Source: Deinococcus grandis
GTDB taxonomy: Bacteria; Deinococcota; Deinococci; Deinococcales; Deinococcaceae
DNA length: 64,000 bases
Direction: 5' to 3'
Assembly: GCF_001485435.1 (NCBI RefSeq)
Contig: NZ_BCMS01000001.1
Location: 629,501 to 693,500, forward strand
This document shows, piece by piece, positions 31,091 to 41,672 of the stretch; within the stretch, counting starts at the first letter, position 1; every line of letters starts with the position of its first letter. The notes beneath the pieces were generated by a model. That model made no database searches. It had not been told where the DNA came from and saw only the letters and a program-made list of their open reading frames with translations. The translations under genes were made by a program, and so were the position numbers.

Positions 31091-31525
31091 ATGACCCGCC
31101 CGGCCCGCCGCCGCTTCCGGGGCGATCACGACCCGGTGACGTTCGACTTCGCGCCGATGGTGGACATCGTGCTGCTGCTGCTGATCTTCTTCTTCCTGAC
31201 GAGCACGCTGGGCGCCCGGCAGAACGCGCTGCCGCTGGACCTGCCGCGCGCGAGCAGCAGCGTGCAGGAAACGCCGGACCTGCCGGTCGTGAGCGTGAAC
31301 CGTGCCGGGCAGGTGTTCCTGAACGGCAAGGCAACCACCCTGGGTGCACTGGGCGCGCAGCTGCGGCCCCTGGCGGAACAGTCGGGCGGCGTGGTGGGTC
31401 TGCGCGCCGACGAGCGCGGCAGTTACGGCACGGTCGTCGGCGTGATGGACGAGATCAAGAAGGCCGGGGGCACCCGCCTCGCCCTGGGCACCCAGACCGG
31501 CCGTGACGGCGGGGCCGCGCCGTGA
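31091..31525 (+). CDS. ExbD/TolR-type proton channel protein
   Basis: 144 residues with one N-terminal membrane segment FDFAPMVDIVLLLLIFFFLT, which contains the essential proton-carrying Asp, and a periplasmic domain with LRADERGSYGTVVGVMDEIK, typical of ExbD/TolR. The ATG follows CGGAGG. Its stop overlaps the next start (GTGA). Whether the system is Ton- or Tol-like cannot be told from these two subunits. Confidence 0.92.
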   Translation: MTRPARRRFRGDHDPVTFDFAPMVDIVLLLLIFFFLTSTLGARQNALPLDLPRASSSVQETPDLPVVSVNRAGQVFLNGKATTLGALGAQLRPLAEQSGGVVGLRADERGSYGTVVGVMDEIKKAGGTRLALGTQTGRDGGAAP

Positions 31526-33387
31526 CCACCCTGCCCCGCCCCGTGCCCCCCCGACCCGAGTCCCGCGAGGGCCGCCGCGCCGCCGCCGCGACCGTCGCGG
31601 TGCACGTGGCGCTGCTCGCCGGTCTGCTGGCCCTGCGCCCCCAGCCCCTGCCCACGGCCGCGACCCCTGATCCGTCGCGCGCGCCGCTGGAAGTCGTGAC
31701 GCTCGCCCCGGCGCCGACGACCACGCCCGCCCAGGCAACCACGCCCGCCCGGACGACCACGACGCCACGCGCGACCCCGGAGCGTCCCCGCCCGGCCACC
31801 CCGGCACGGCAGCCGACCGGGTCGCGCGCGACCCCGCAGGCCAACCCCACCGAACAGCCGCGCCCAGCGCCGCAGCCGACCCGGCCAGCCACCGCGCCGA
31901 CCACAGAGGCCACGACTCCAGCGCCGACCCGCGCGACGCAGGCGCCGTCCAGCCCGGCGGCCCCTGCGGCTGCTGCACCGTCGACTTCGACAGTGACGTC
32001 GGCGGATTCCGCTGCCCCAGCCCCGCAGGTCGCGGCCCCCGCCGCAGCGGAATCTGCCCCGGCCGCGCCCCGGGAGGCGCCCCCCACCCCGTCCGAGCTG
32101 CCCGCGCTGGACGCCGCGGCCCGCCCCTCCGCCACCGGGGAGGTGGAGGCCACGCCCGAGCCTACGCCCGCCCGCGCGGCGGAACCCGAACAGGCCGTTC
32201 CCGAGGCGGCGCGCACTGCCGGAGACGTCGCGTCCGCCCCCGAGCCGATCAGCGCCCTGCCGCGCCGTGAGGACCTGACCCGCGCGGACGCGGGCGGTGA
32301 GGTCGCCCAGGCCACCCCGGCCCGAGGTGCCAGCCCGGCCGAGGCCCCGGCGGACGTGCGCGGCATTCCCGCCCGGCCCGTGAGCCGGGCCGATACGCCC
32401 GCGCAGAGCAGTCCGGTGACCGCCCCCACCCGCGACCGGACCGCCCCGGCCGCTCCGTCCAGCCCGGCCGCCGCCAGCAGCCGCGCGGCGCCCAGCGAGC
32501 CCACCTCCAGCCAGCCCGCCTCCAGCCAGCCGGTGGCGGCGGCTCCGGTCGCCTCGACCCGCACGCCTGATCCGGCCGCGACACCCGCGCCCGCCGCGCG
32601 CCCGGCCAGCGGCACAGGAGGAACCGGCGGCTCAGGGGAACCCGGCGAGACACCCTCGGCGGCCGCGCCAGCGCCACGCGGCACGACACCGGACCCGGCC
32701 AGTACCGAGCCGCCTGCCCCCGCCGCGACCCCACGGACCGAGCCCTCGACCGGGGGCAGCGCAGCCCCGGCGACCGGCACGCCCAGCCGCGACCCGGCGG
32801 CCAGTTCCACCCCGGCGGCCGGGACGTCCCCCACGCGCGGGGCAGGCACGGCGCCCGCCGCAGGCGACGCGGACACCCCCACCTCGGCCCGGCCCGGGAC
32901 CGGTTCGGGAGGGGACGCCGCTGCGCCCGCCTCCGGTCGTGGGGGCAGCGGCGGCGCCGGCACTGGCGGTGGGGGGAGTGACCCGGCCGCGCCGCTGGCG
33001 CGCGGGGGCGGCGCGGCCGCCGGGGCAGGCAGCGAGACGCGCCCACTGGCCTGCACCGTCGCCATCGACGTGCGCGGGCTGGGGGCGTTCCAGCGGGACA
33101 TGACCAGCATCGTGTACGCGGGCGGGCAACAGCTGTGGCCCGACGCCGCCCTGATCAAAGGGGTGTCCAGCGAACTCGTGCAGGCGGGAAACCTGCACAC
33201 CTACGTCACCGCCGAGTCGCAGCTGGCCGCCTTCCCGAACGTCACCCGCGTGAAGGCCGAACGCATCCAGCCCAACCGGTTCGCCCCGAACTCGCAGGTG
33301 TACACCGACGTGACCCTCTCGGGCGCGGCCGCCGCGCAGTTCCGCTCGGCGGGCAGCGCGTGCCGGGTCGTCTATCTCAAAGATTGA
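31522..33387 (+). CDS. very long Pro/Ala/Thr-rich TonB/TolA-like envelope protein
   Basis: 621 residues from a GTG overlapping exbD. One N-terminal membrane anchor (about 20-38, AAAATVAVHVALLAGLLAL) is followed by about 470 residues of Pro/Ala/Thr/Ser-rich sequence with no cysteine or aromatic core, long enough to cross a thick wall. It ends in a compact C-terminal domain (about 508-621: ACTVAIDVRGLGAFQRDMTS, AGGQQLWPDAALIKGVSSEL, VYTDVTLSGAAAAQF) with two cysteines. Architecture is TonB/TolA-like, but the C-terminal domain is not a standard TonB_C or TolA_C domain by eye. It probably transmits the ExbB-ExbD force to an outer-layer partner. Confidence 0.75.
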   Translation: MTTLPRPVPPRPESREGRRAAAATVAVHVALLAGLLALRPQPLPTAATPDPSRAPLEVVTLAPAPTTTPAQATTPARTTTTPRATPERPRPATPARQPTGSRATPQANPTEQPRPAPQPTRPATAPTTEATTPAPTRATQAPSSPAAPAAAAPSTSTVTSADSAAPAPQVAAPAAAESAPAAPREAPPTPSELPALDAAARPSATGEVEATPEPTPARAAEPEQAVPEAARTAGDVASAPEPISALPRREDLTRADAGGEVAQATPARGASPAEAPADVRGIPARPVSRADTPAQSSPVTAPTRDRTAPAAPSSPAAASSRAAPSEPTSSQPASSQPVAAAPVASTRTPDPAATPAPAARPASGTGGTGGSGEPGETPSAAAPAPRGTTPDPASTEPPAPAATPRTEPSTGGSAAPATGTPSRDPAASSTPAAGTSPTRGAGTAPAAGDADTPTSARPGTGSGGDAAAPASGRGGSGGAGTGGGGSDPAAPLARGGGAAAGAGSETRPLACTVAIDVRGLGAFQRDMTSIVYAGGQQLWPDAALIKGVSSELVQAGNLHTYVTAESQLAAFPNVTRVKAERIQPNRFAPNSQVYTDVTLSGAAAAQFRSAGSACRVVYLKD

Positions 33388-33392
33388 GCCTC

Positions 33393-33562
33393 ATACGGGA
33401 TTCGAGTGATTCCAGGTCATTCGGAGTCGCCCGGTGGCCCCCTCACCCTTCCGTCGCTCCGCTCCTCCCTCCCTCTCTGCTGCGCAGCTCTTCGAGTCCC
33501 TCAAGGGGAGAGGGGACAACGGAACGCGATCACGTTCGAAGCAAGTCAATTCCATCCCGTAT
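33393..33562. repeat. 170-bp terminal-inverted-repeat element
   Basis: Ends ATACGGGAT...ATCCCGTAT are exact over 9 bases and imperfect over about 17. The interior contains CCCTCTCTGC...GGGAGAGGGG, which can form a long hairpin, and the pyrimidine-rich CCCTCACCCTTCCGTCGCTCC. No coding capacity. It shares the ATACGG terminus with the elements at 15170 and 15527. It starts 6 bases after the TonB-like gene's stop, and its end is immediately followed by the ribosome-binding site (AAAGGAG) of the next gene. Confidence 0.75.
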
Positions 33563-33574
33563 CAAAGGAGCCCC

Positions 33575-34270
33575 ATGATCCGTCACCTGACCCTGCTGAC
33601 CCTCTGCTCGCTGCTGGCCGCACCCGCGTACGCGTGGGTGCCGAAACTGGAGGACACGACCGCGAAGAACGTCATCGACGGCGCGTACGGCCGCCGCGAC
33701 CCGGTCGCCACGTACCTGACCGTGGATCTGAGCGTCAAAGGCGGCGCGTTCGCTGGTGGGAAGGACGCCGTGACCGCCTTCGACGGCGGCGCCGCCTGCG
33801 TCACCGACTGGCTGGCCGCGCCGGACGACTTCACGAAGGGCAGCCGTCCCGCGCAGCTCACCGTGAGCGGGCAGGCGGACCAGCTGTACTTCCAGGCGCA
33901 GGACGCCCGCAACAACTTCCAGAACCTCAGCGTGAAGGCCGCGCTGGCCGAGGAGTCCGCCAGTCGCCGCCTCCCGGACGGGCAGCTGCGCGTGGACATC
34001 GGCGTGCGCGGCCTGCCGGGCGAGAAGGCCCGGGGCGCGTACCTGGTGCGCCTGAAGGGCCCGGACGGGAAACTGATCGCGCCCGTCAGGAGCACGTACG
34101 TGAACGACTTCAAGCAGGACGGCGGCACCTGGAGCGGCACGCTCGTGTACTACTTCGAGCCGCTGAAGGCCGGACTCGGCGCGAGCGACACCGTGCCCCT
34201 GCTGCTGCGCACCGAGGCGGACACGGACTGCGCGTACCAGATTCCCCTGGACCTCGGCAAGTTCAGCTGA
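33575..34270 (+). CDS. secreted protein of unknown function
   Basis: 231 residues with a signal peptide cleaved near APAYA-W (residue about 20). The mature part is beta-rich (YLTVDLSVKGGAFAGGKDAV; LRVDIGVRGLPGEKARGAYL; GTWSGTLVYYFEP) with two cysteines (AACVTDW and TDCAYQI) that could form a disulphide. No family recognised. It follows the ExbB-ExbD-TonB-like operon across the repeat element, so it could be a partner of that system, but it may have its own transcript. Confidence 0.65.
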   Translation: MIRHLTLLTLCSLLAAPAYAWVPKLEDTTAKNVIDGAYGRRDPVATYLTVDLSVKGGAFAGGKDAVTAFDGGAACVTDWLAAPDDFTKGSRPAQLTVSGQADQLYFQAQDARNNFQNLSVKAALAEESASRRLPDGQLRVDIGVRGLPGEKARGAYLVRLKGPDGKLIAPVRSTYVNDFKQDGGTWSGTLVYYFEPLKAGLGASDTVPLLLRTEADTDCAYQIPLDLGKFS

Positions 34271-34284
34271 GCGCAGGAGACAGA

Positions 34285-34312
34285 GGGAGCGCCGGGAAAA
34301 CCAGGCGCTCCC
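34285..34312. terminator. bidirectional terminator
   Basis: 9-bp stem GGGAGCGCC/GGCGCTCCC (34285-34293, 34304-34312) with an A-rich loop, between the convergent secreted-protein and acyl-CoA synthetase genes. Confidence 0.65.
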
Positions 34313-34327
34313 CCTGTGCTGGGCGGG

Positions 34328-36244
<1,917 letters not shown>

Positions 36245-36426
36245 GACAGCGGCCTCCAGACAGGTCAGCAGAGAGGGGATGGGTTGTGTGGCCCGGTCAG
36301 CCTAGCGCCGCCCGCATGAGAGTTCTGCCTGAATGCCGTGTCCGCCGTGCAGGAACAGCCGGAGGTGCGGACCACTGCCCGGGGGGAGGGGGACAGGCGT
36401 GATCGGCGACATCGCCTTAAAAGTAT

Positions 36427-36442
36427 TGATATTTCATTATCA
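36427..36442 (+). promoter_or_regulatory. Fur-like box before the siderophore-binding protein gene
   Basis: TGATATTTCATTATCA, near-palindromic arms TGATATT/ATTATCA in an A/T-rich island, 20 bases before the start codon. It matches the GATAATnATTATC-type consensus of Fur-family boxes in most positions. Confidence 0.55.
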
Positions 36443-36461
36443 TTCAAGCAGAGTGGGGTCC

Positions 36462-37415
36462 GTGACCCTGCGCCGCCCCACCACCCTGCTCACCACGCTC
36501 CTGACCGGCCTCCTGGCCACCGCCAGCGCCGTCCCCATCACCCTGCGGCACGCGGCGGGCACCACCACCCTCCCCGCGCCCGCCACCCGCGTCGTCGCGC
36601 TCGGCCCGCACGCGCTGGACCTGCTGCTCTCACTGGGCATCCAGCCCGTCGGCTACGGCGAGGCCGCCCAGCTCAACCTGCGCCAGTACGGCTCACCCAT
36701 CCGCCAGATCCGCTACCTGGGCAGCCGCGTGACCGGCGCGCCCACGTACGTCGGCGACCGCTTCAAACCCAACCTCGAAGTCCTCGCCAGCCTGAGGCCC
36801 GACCTGATCGTCGGCGAGCACTTCGCGCAGGACACCTACCCCGCCCTGAACGCCATCGCGCCCACCCTGCTCTTCCACGGCACCCACAGCGGCGACTGGC
36901 AGAAGACCCTGCCGGTCCTGGCCCGCGCCGTGAACCGCCCCGAACGCGCCGCGCAGGTCATCCGCCAGCGGGCCGCCGCCACCGACCGCGCCCGCCAGAC
37001 CCTCCCCGCGTGGCTGCGCGGCCGCCGCGCCCTGATCGTCTGGAACGCCGGGGGCGCCACCCGCGACCTGTACACCGTCCTCGGCCCGGCCGACTGGACC
37101 GGCGGGTACTTCCAGAACCTGGGCCTGACCCTCGACCTGCCCGGCCGCCAGGACCCCGGCCTGGGCGAAGGCTACCTGAAACTGAGCAGCGAGGGCCTGA
37201 GCACCACCCGCGCCGACGCCATCTTCGTGATCGCCTCCGGGAAGAACACCGCCGCGCAGGCCCGGCGCGACTGGCACGCCAACCCCTTCGCGCAGCGCCT
37301 CCCGGCCAGCCGCGCCGGACACGTGTACTTCCTGGACATGCAGCTGTTCAGCCGCCTGCGCGGACCCATCGCCGAGGACCTCATGACCCGCGAACTGACC
37401 CGCACCCTCCGCTGA
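36462..37415 (+). CDS. iron-siderophore ABC transporter substrate-binding protein (FecB/FepB-like)
   Basis: 317 residues from a GTG chosen because it starts the signal peptide (TLLTTLLTGLLATASAV). The Helical backbone/FecB domain shows PATRVVALGPHALDLLLSLG, LASLRPDLIVGEHF and the late FFVIASGK-type strand. These bind ferric siderophores outside the membrane for a FecCD/FecE importer, which is not encoded nearby. Fur-like box upstream. The protein would work with a remote permease. Confidence 0.85.
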   Translation: MTLRRPTTLLTTLLTGLLATASAVPITLRHAAGTTTLPAPATRVVALGPHALDLLLSLGIQPVGYGEAAQLNLRQYGSPIRQIRYLGSRVTGAPTYVGDRFKPNLEVLASLRPDLIVGEHFAQDTYPALNAIAPTLLFHGTHSGDWQKTLPVLARAVNRPERAAQVIRQRAAATDRARQTLPAWLRGRRALIVWNAGGATRDLYTVLGPADWTGGYFQNLGLTLDLPGRQDPGLGEGYLKLSSEGLSTTRADAIFVIASGKNTAAQARRDWHANPFAQRLPASRAGHVYFLDMQLFSRLRGPIAEDLMTRELTRTLR

Positions 37416-37466
37416 GCTCGCCGCGTACCGGACAGGACCAGCCGGGGCTGGCCTAGAATGCCGGGC

Positions 37467-38243
37467 GTGCCTGCTTTCCCCCTCCTGGCCGTGGACATCG
37501 GCAACACCAGCACCGTGATCGGCCTGGCCGACGAGCAGCTGAACCTCACGAACACCTGGCGGATCCGCACGAACCGCGAGCACCTCCCGGACGACCTCGC
37601 CATGCGCCTGCACGGGCTGCTGCAGCTCACGGGAGCGCCCATGCCGCGCGCCGCGATCCTCAGCAGCGTCGCGCCGCCCCTGGGGGAGAACTACGCGCTG
37701 GCCCTGCGCCGCCACTTCGCCGTGGAGGCCTTCGAGGTGCGCGCCACGAACCTCCCCGACGTCAGCGTGGAACTCGACGTCCCCGACGCCGTGGGCGCCG
37801 ACCGCCTGTGCAACCTGTTCGGCGCGGAGAAGTACCTGGGGCACCACGAGTACGCCGTGGTCGTGGATTTCGGGACGAGTACGAACTTCGACGTGATCGG
37901 CCGGGGCCGCCGCTTCCTGGGGGGCGTGCTCGCCACCGGCGCGCAGGTCAGCGCCGACGCGCTGTTCAGCCGCGCCGCGAAACTGCCCCGCATCACGTTG
38001 CAGGCGCCCGCGACCGCCATCGGGAAGAACACCACGCACGCCCTCCAGTCCGGTCTCGTGTTCGGGTACGCCGAGATGGTGGACGGCCTGCTGCGCCGCA
38101 TCCGCGCCGAACTGCCCGGCCCGGCGGTCGCCATCGCCACCGGCGGCTTCTCGCGCACCATCGAGGGCATCTGCCGCGAGATCGACCACTACGACGAGAC
38201 CCTGACCCTGCGCGGCCTCGTGGAACTCTGGGCCAGCCGCTGA
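37467..38243 (+). CDS. coaX: type III pantothenate kinase
   Basis: 258 residues. CoaX phosphorylates pantothenate, the first step of CoA synthesis. N-terminal phosphate loop LLAVDIGNTSTVIGLA, then AVVVDFGTSTNFDVIGRGRR and FLGGVLATGAQVSADALFSRAAKLP, the conserved GG-x-I/L-x-PG-like region. The GTG start is fixed by TAGAAT (37454-37459) 7 bases upstream; the in-frame ATG three codons earlier lies inside that hexamer. CoA made here feeds the Acs and Acc enzymes of the window. Confidence 0.96.
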   Translation: MPAFPLLAVDIGNTSTVIGLADEQLNLTNTWRIRTNREHLPDDLAMRLHGLLQLTGAPMPRAAILSSVAPPLGENYALALRRHFAVEAFEVRATNLPDVSVELDVPDAVGADRLCNLFGAEKYLGHHEYAVVVDFGTSTNFDVIGRGRRFLGGVLATGAQVSADALFSRAAKLPRITLQAPATAIGKNTTHALQSGLVFGYAEMVDGLLRRIRAELPGPAVAIATGGFSRTIEGICREIDHYDETLTLRGLVELWASR

Positions 38244-38254
38244 CGCGTGAAGAG

Positions 38255-38287
38255 GGGGGCCGCCGGACGTGATGCCCGGCGGCCCCC
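38255..38287. terminator. bidirectional terminator between coaX and the alcohol dehydrogenase gene
   Basis: Perfect 12-bp stem GGGGGCCGCCGG/CCGGCGGCCCCC (38255-38266, 38276-38287), 9-base loop, between convergent genes. Confidence 0.75.
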
Positions 38288-38300
38288 GCGCTGTGGACGC

Positions 38301-39479
38301 TCAGGCCCAGGGGTTCAGGACAACCTTGATGCAGCCGCCCTGCTTGTCCCGGAAGGTCCTGTACAGGTCCGGCGCGTCGTCCAGTGAGGCGCGGTGCGTG
38401 ATCACGAAGCTCGGGTCGATCTCGCCCGCCTCGATGCGCGACAGCAGCGGCGCGATGTGCCGGTGCGTGTGCGTCTGCCCCATCCTGAAGGTCAGGCCCT
38501 TGGCGAACGCCGCGCCCATCGGGACCTTGTCGATCAGGCCGCCGTATACGCCGGGCAGGCTGACCGTGCCGCCCTTGGCGCAGCTCAGCAGCGCCCAGCG
38601 CAGCGCCGTGATCCGGTCGAAACTGAGCTTCAGGCGCTGCTTGGCGGTGTCCACCAGCGCGCCGGGACCGTGCCCGTGCGCCTCCATGCCCACCGCGTCG
38701 ATCACGTGGTCCGGGCCGCGCCCGCCGGTCGACTCGCGCAGCGCGACCAGCACGTCCTCCTGCTCGTAGTTGATGACCTGACACCCGGCCGCTTCCGCCA
38801 TGGCCAGCCGCTCGGGCACCCGGTCGATCACGATCACGTGCGCGGCCCCCAGCATCTGGGCGCTGCGGGCGGCGAACTGCCCGACCGGGCCCGCCCCGAA
38901 CACCGCCACCACGTCCCGGCCCGGCACGATGCCGCAGTTCTCGGCGGCCTGATACCCGGTGGGAAAGATGTCGGTCAGGAACAGCACCTGCTCGTCGCGC
39001 AGATCCGACTCGATCCTGTGAGGGCCCACGTCCGCGAACGGCACCCGCACGTACTGCGCCTGCCCACCCGCGTACCCGCCGTACATGTGCGAGTACCCGA
39101 ACAGCCCGCCGCCGCTCACGCCGCCGTAGAGCGCCTCGGCCATGCGGTGGTTCGGGTTGGAGTTGTCGCAGGCGCTGAACAGGCCCCGGCGGCACGGATC
39201 GCACACGCCGCAGGAGATGTTGAAGGGCACGACCACCCGGTCGCCCACCTTCAGCCGGCGCACGTCGCGGCCGACCTCCACGACCTCGCCCATGAACTCG
39301 TGCCCCAGGATGTCGCCCTTCTCCATGCTGGGAATCACGCCGTCGAGCAGGTGGAGGTCCGAGCCGCAGATCGCGGTGGAGGTCACCCGGATGATCGCGT
39401 CGGTGGGCAGCAGCAGCGTGGGGTCCGGCACCGTCTCCACGCCCACGCGGTTGGTGCCCTGCCAGACGATGGCCTTCAT
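38301..39479 (-). CDS. zinc-dependent alcohol dehydrogenase (formaldehyde-dehydrogenase-like)
   Basis: 392 residues. Catalytic zinc ligands in AICGSDLHLLDG and LGHEFMGEVVEVG; structural zinc Cys quartet in ISCGVCDPCRRGLFSACDNS; NAD site VFGAGPVGQFAARSAQMLGA. It is closest in layout to glutathione-independent formaldehyde dehydrogenases. Its start overlaps the stop of the SRPBCC gene (ATGA), so the two are translated together. Confidence 0.92.
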   Translation of the reverse strand: MKAIVWQGTNRVGVETVPDPTLLLPTDAIIRVTSTAICGSDLHLLDGVIPSMEKGDILGHEFMGEVVEVGRDVRRLKVGDRVVVPFNISCGVCDPCRRGLFSACDNSNPNHRMAEALYGGVSGGGLFGYSHMYGGYAGGQAQYVRVPFADVGPHRIESDLRDEQVLFLTDIFPTGYQAAENCGIVPGRDVVAVFGAGPVGQFAARSAQMLGAAHVIVIDRVPERLAMAEAAGCQVINYEQEDVLVALRESTGGRGPDHVIDAVGMEAHGHGPGALVDTAKQRLKLSFDRITALRWALLSCAKGGTVSLPGVYGGLIDKVPMGAAFAKGLTFRMGQTHTHRHIAPLLSRIEAGEIDPSFVITHRASLDDAPDLYRTFRDKQGGCIKVVLNPWA

Positions 39480-40225
39480 GCCTGCCCCCCAACGGCGCGG
39501 GCGCTGCTCTGGCCGTCCGTGGTGGGCGCGAAGCCCAGTTCCTGCTCACGCTTGAAGCGCATCAGGTCGTCCCGCAGCTGCTGCGCGGGTTCCTCGCCGA
39601 ACAGCCGCGCGGCGATCGCCCCGGCCGACCCGCCCGGCGGGCGGTACGCGAGGCGCACGACGACCTCGGTGCCCCGGTCACCCGGCGCGGGGCGGAACAG
39701 CACCTCGCCGTGGTTCTCGATCGCCGCGCCCGGCAGGGCCGCCCAGGCGATCCGGCGGCCCGGTTCGTCCGCCGTGAGTGCCGCGTCCCAGCTGACCGTC
39801 CCGGTGGGCGCCTCCACCGTCCAGTGGGACCGGCGCTCGTCGAGCACCTCTACAGCCTTGAGGTGGGTCATCAGCCGGGGCAGGCCCGCCAGATCCCGCC
39901 ACACGCGGTACAGGTCATCCGCTGGCTTGCCGATCGTCACGGCGTCACTGACGAGCACCTCGCCCTGCGGCGTCTGCCGGATCTTCAAGGCTGTCGCCAG
40001 GGGGTTGCGGCCCGTGGCGGCCATCGCGGCCAGCCCGGCGCCCACGCTGCCCAGCACCAGTTTCTGGAGTGGCCGGGCGCTGCGCAGCCCTGCGCCCATC
40101 AGGGCCACACCCACGCTGCCCATCACCGAACGCTCCAGCGCCGGAAGCTGCCCGGCCGCGTCGGTCCGAGGTTCGGTGGTCGGGGGGCTCGTTTCGGGTG
40201 GGGGGGTGGGTCGGTCTTCGCTCAT
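39476..40225 (-). CDS. SRPBCC (polyketide cyclase/dehydrase-like) family protein
   Basis: 249 residues. A Pro-rich N-terminus and two hydrophobic stretches (about 35-75) precede a START-like SRPBCC domain (about 90-230): VLVSDAVTIGKPADDLYRVW, LPRLMTHLKAVEVLDERRSH, then GTEVVVRLAYRPPGG. Similar proteins are encoded next to Zn alcohol dehydrogenases and are stress-associated in other bacteria; ligand unknown. The ATG at 40225 follows CTGGAGG. Confidence 0.85.
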   Translation of the reverse strand: MSEDRPTPPPETSPPTTEPRTDAAGQLPALERSVMGSVGVALMGAGLRSARPLQKLVLGSVGAGLAAMAATGRNPLATALKIRQTPQGEVLVSDAVTIGKPADDLYRVWRDLAGLPRLMTHLKAVEVLDERRSHWTVEAPTGTVSWDAALTADEPGRRIAWAALPGAAIENHGEVLFRPAPGDRGTEVVVRLAYRPPGGSAGAIAARLFGEEPAQQLRDDLMRFKREQELGFAPTTDGQSSARAVGGQA

Positions 40226-40370
40226 GGGGAACCTCCAGCTGGTGCACGCCGGGTATGGACGGCAGGTGAGAAGGACGGACGCACGGAACGCGGGAGTGGA
40301 GGGGACAGTCCACCCCGGCGGGCCGCGCCACATTGCGCGTTCGCCCACCGTGTGACCGTCCTCTCAATGG

Positions 40371-41393
40371 TCAGCCCAGGTCGCCCCGGCGCGGCTTCCC
40401 GTGCGCCCCGCGCTGGTTGAACTCCGCTTCGGCCGCGCGCTTGATGGGATTTCCCTGAGTGAGGCTCCCCTCCACGTCCCGGCCTGCCCGCGTGACGTCC
40501 GCGCCCGCCGGGGCGGGCAGCAACCGGTTCGTCAGGACCATCAGGTCCGCCGTGAGCTGCGGCGCCAGCGCCTGCCCCACGCGCAGCAGCCACGCCGGGC
40601 CGCCCACCATCGTCTCCGCGTCCCCGCGCACCAGGGCGTTCACGATCCGCCGCGCCGCCTCCCGCGCGTCCAGCGACACCACCGGCAGGCTGTCCGCCGT
40701 GGCGAACCACGCGTACTCCTGCGCGTGACGGCCCTTCACGCTGGCGTTCATGGGACTGCCGGTACGCATCAGGCCCGGCAGCACCGTCGTCACCGTGATG
40801 CCCTCGCGCGCCAGCTCCGAACGCAGCGCCTGACCCAGCCCCGCCGACGCGAACTTGCTCACCGAGTACGGCGCCAGATGCGGCACCGCCACCCGCCCCC
40901 CCACCGACGACACGATCAGCACCCGCCCGCCCCCGCGCAGGTGCGGGCGCGCCGCGAGCGTCAGGCGCAGCGGAGCCAGGGCGTTCACCTCCAGGATGGA
41001 CCGGAAGTCGGCCTCGGTCATGTCCGCCAGCGGCCCCACCTGAATGAGCCCCGCGTTGTTCACGAGCACGTCCAGCCGCCCGTGCGCCCGCACCGTCTCC
41101 TGCACGGCGCGGTCCAGGTCCGCTCCGCTCGTCACGTCCCCCACGACCACCTGCACCCGCGTGCCCGCGTTCAGGCGCGCCCGGGCGCGGTCCAGATCGG
41201 CGGCCGTGCGGGCCATCAGGGTGACGCTCGCGCCGCGGCCCAGCAGCTCACGGGCCAGCGCCAGCCCCAGCCCGCGCGAGCCGCCGGTCACCAGGGCCGC
41301 GCGGCCCGTCAGGTCGTACGGCGCGCGCAGGACGCGGCGGGCCGCCACCGCCCCCACCGCCGCCGTCAGAAGCAGTCGTTTCGCAAATCGCAT
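40371..41393 (-). CDS. short-chain dehydrogenase/reductase with N-terminal membrane-like helix
   Basis: 340 residues. SDR core with cofactor loop LVTGGSRGLGLALARELLG, LVNNAGLIQVG and catalytic Ser...Tyr-x-x-x-Lys in IVSSVGGRV...APYSVSKFA. The N-terminal AKRLLLTAAVGAVAARRVL may anchor it at the membrane; the C-terminal extension (about 260-340) is longer than in classical SDRs. Substrate unknown. It may share a promoter region with the ADH-SRPBCC pair, since only 145 bases separate them. Confidence 0.88.
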   Translation of the reverse strand: MRFAKRLLLTAAVGAVAARRVLRAPYDLTGRAALVTGGSRGLGLALARELLGRGASVTLMARTAADLDRARARLNAGTRVQVVVGDVTSGADLDRAVQETVRAHGRLDVLVNNAGLIQVGPLADMTEADFRSILEVNALAPLRLTLAARPHLRGGGRVLIVSSVGGRVAVPHLAPYSVSKFASAGLGQALRSELAREGITVTTVLPGLMRTGSPMNASVKGRHAQEYAWFATADSLPVVSLDAREAARRIVNALVRGDAETMVGGPAWLLRVGQALAPQLTADLMVLTNRLLPAPAGADVTRAGRDVEGSLTQGNPIKRAAEAEFNQRGAHGKPRRGDLG

Positions 41394-41672
41394 GCCCGCA
41401 GTGTGCCCCGCCGCGCGCACAGGGGGCCGCTGCGTGAAGCGGTGGCCAAGGCCGCAGGGCACCTTTCAAGACGGGGCGCGTATGCAGATCCTGCCCCGTT
41501 GGATCACCGGTCCGCATGAGGGGCGCGTGACGGGTGTGCAGCACGCCTGAACCCGCACCCCAGTGCCGGGCTGGCCCATGAGTCCCCTCATGCCCGAGTC
41601 ACAAGGCCAGCGCGGCCGCGCTCAGGGACGTGCCACGCGCGCCCCACAGCATGGGCGGCAGGAGGAACCACC

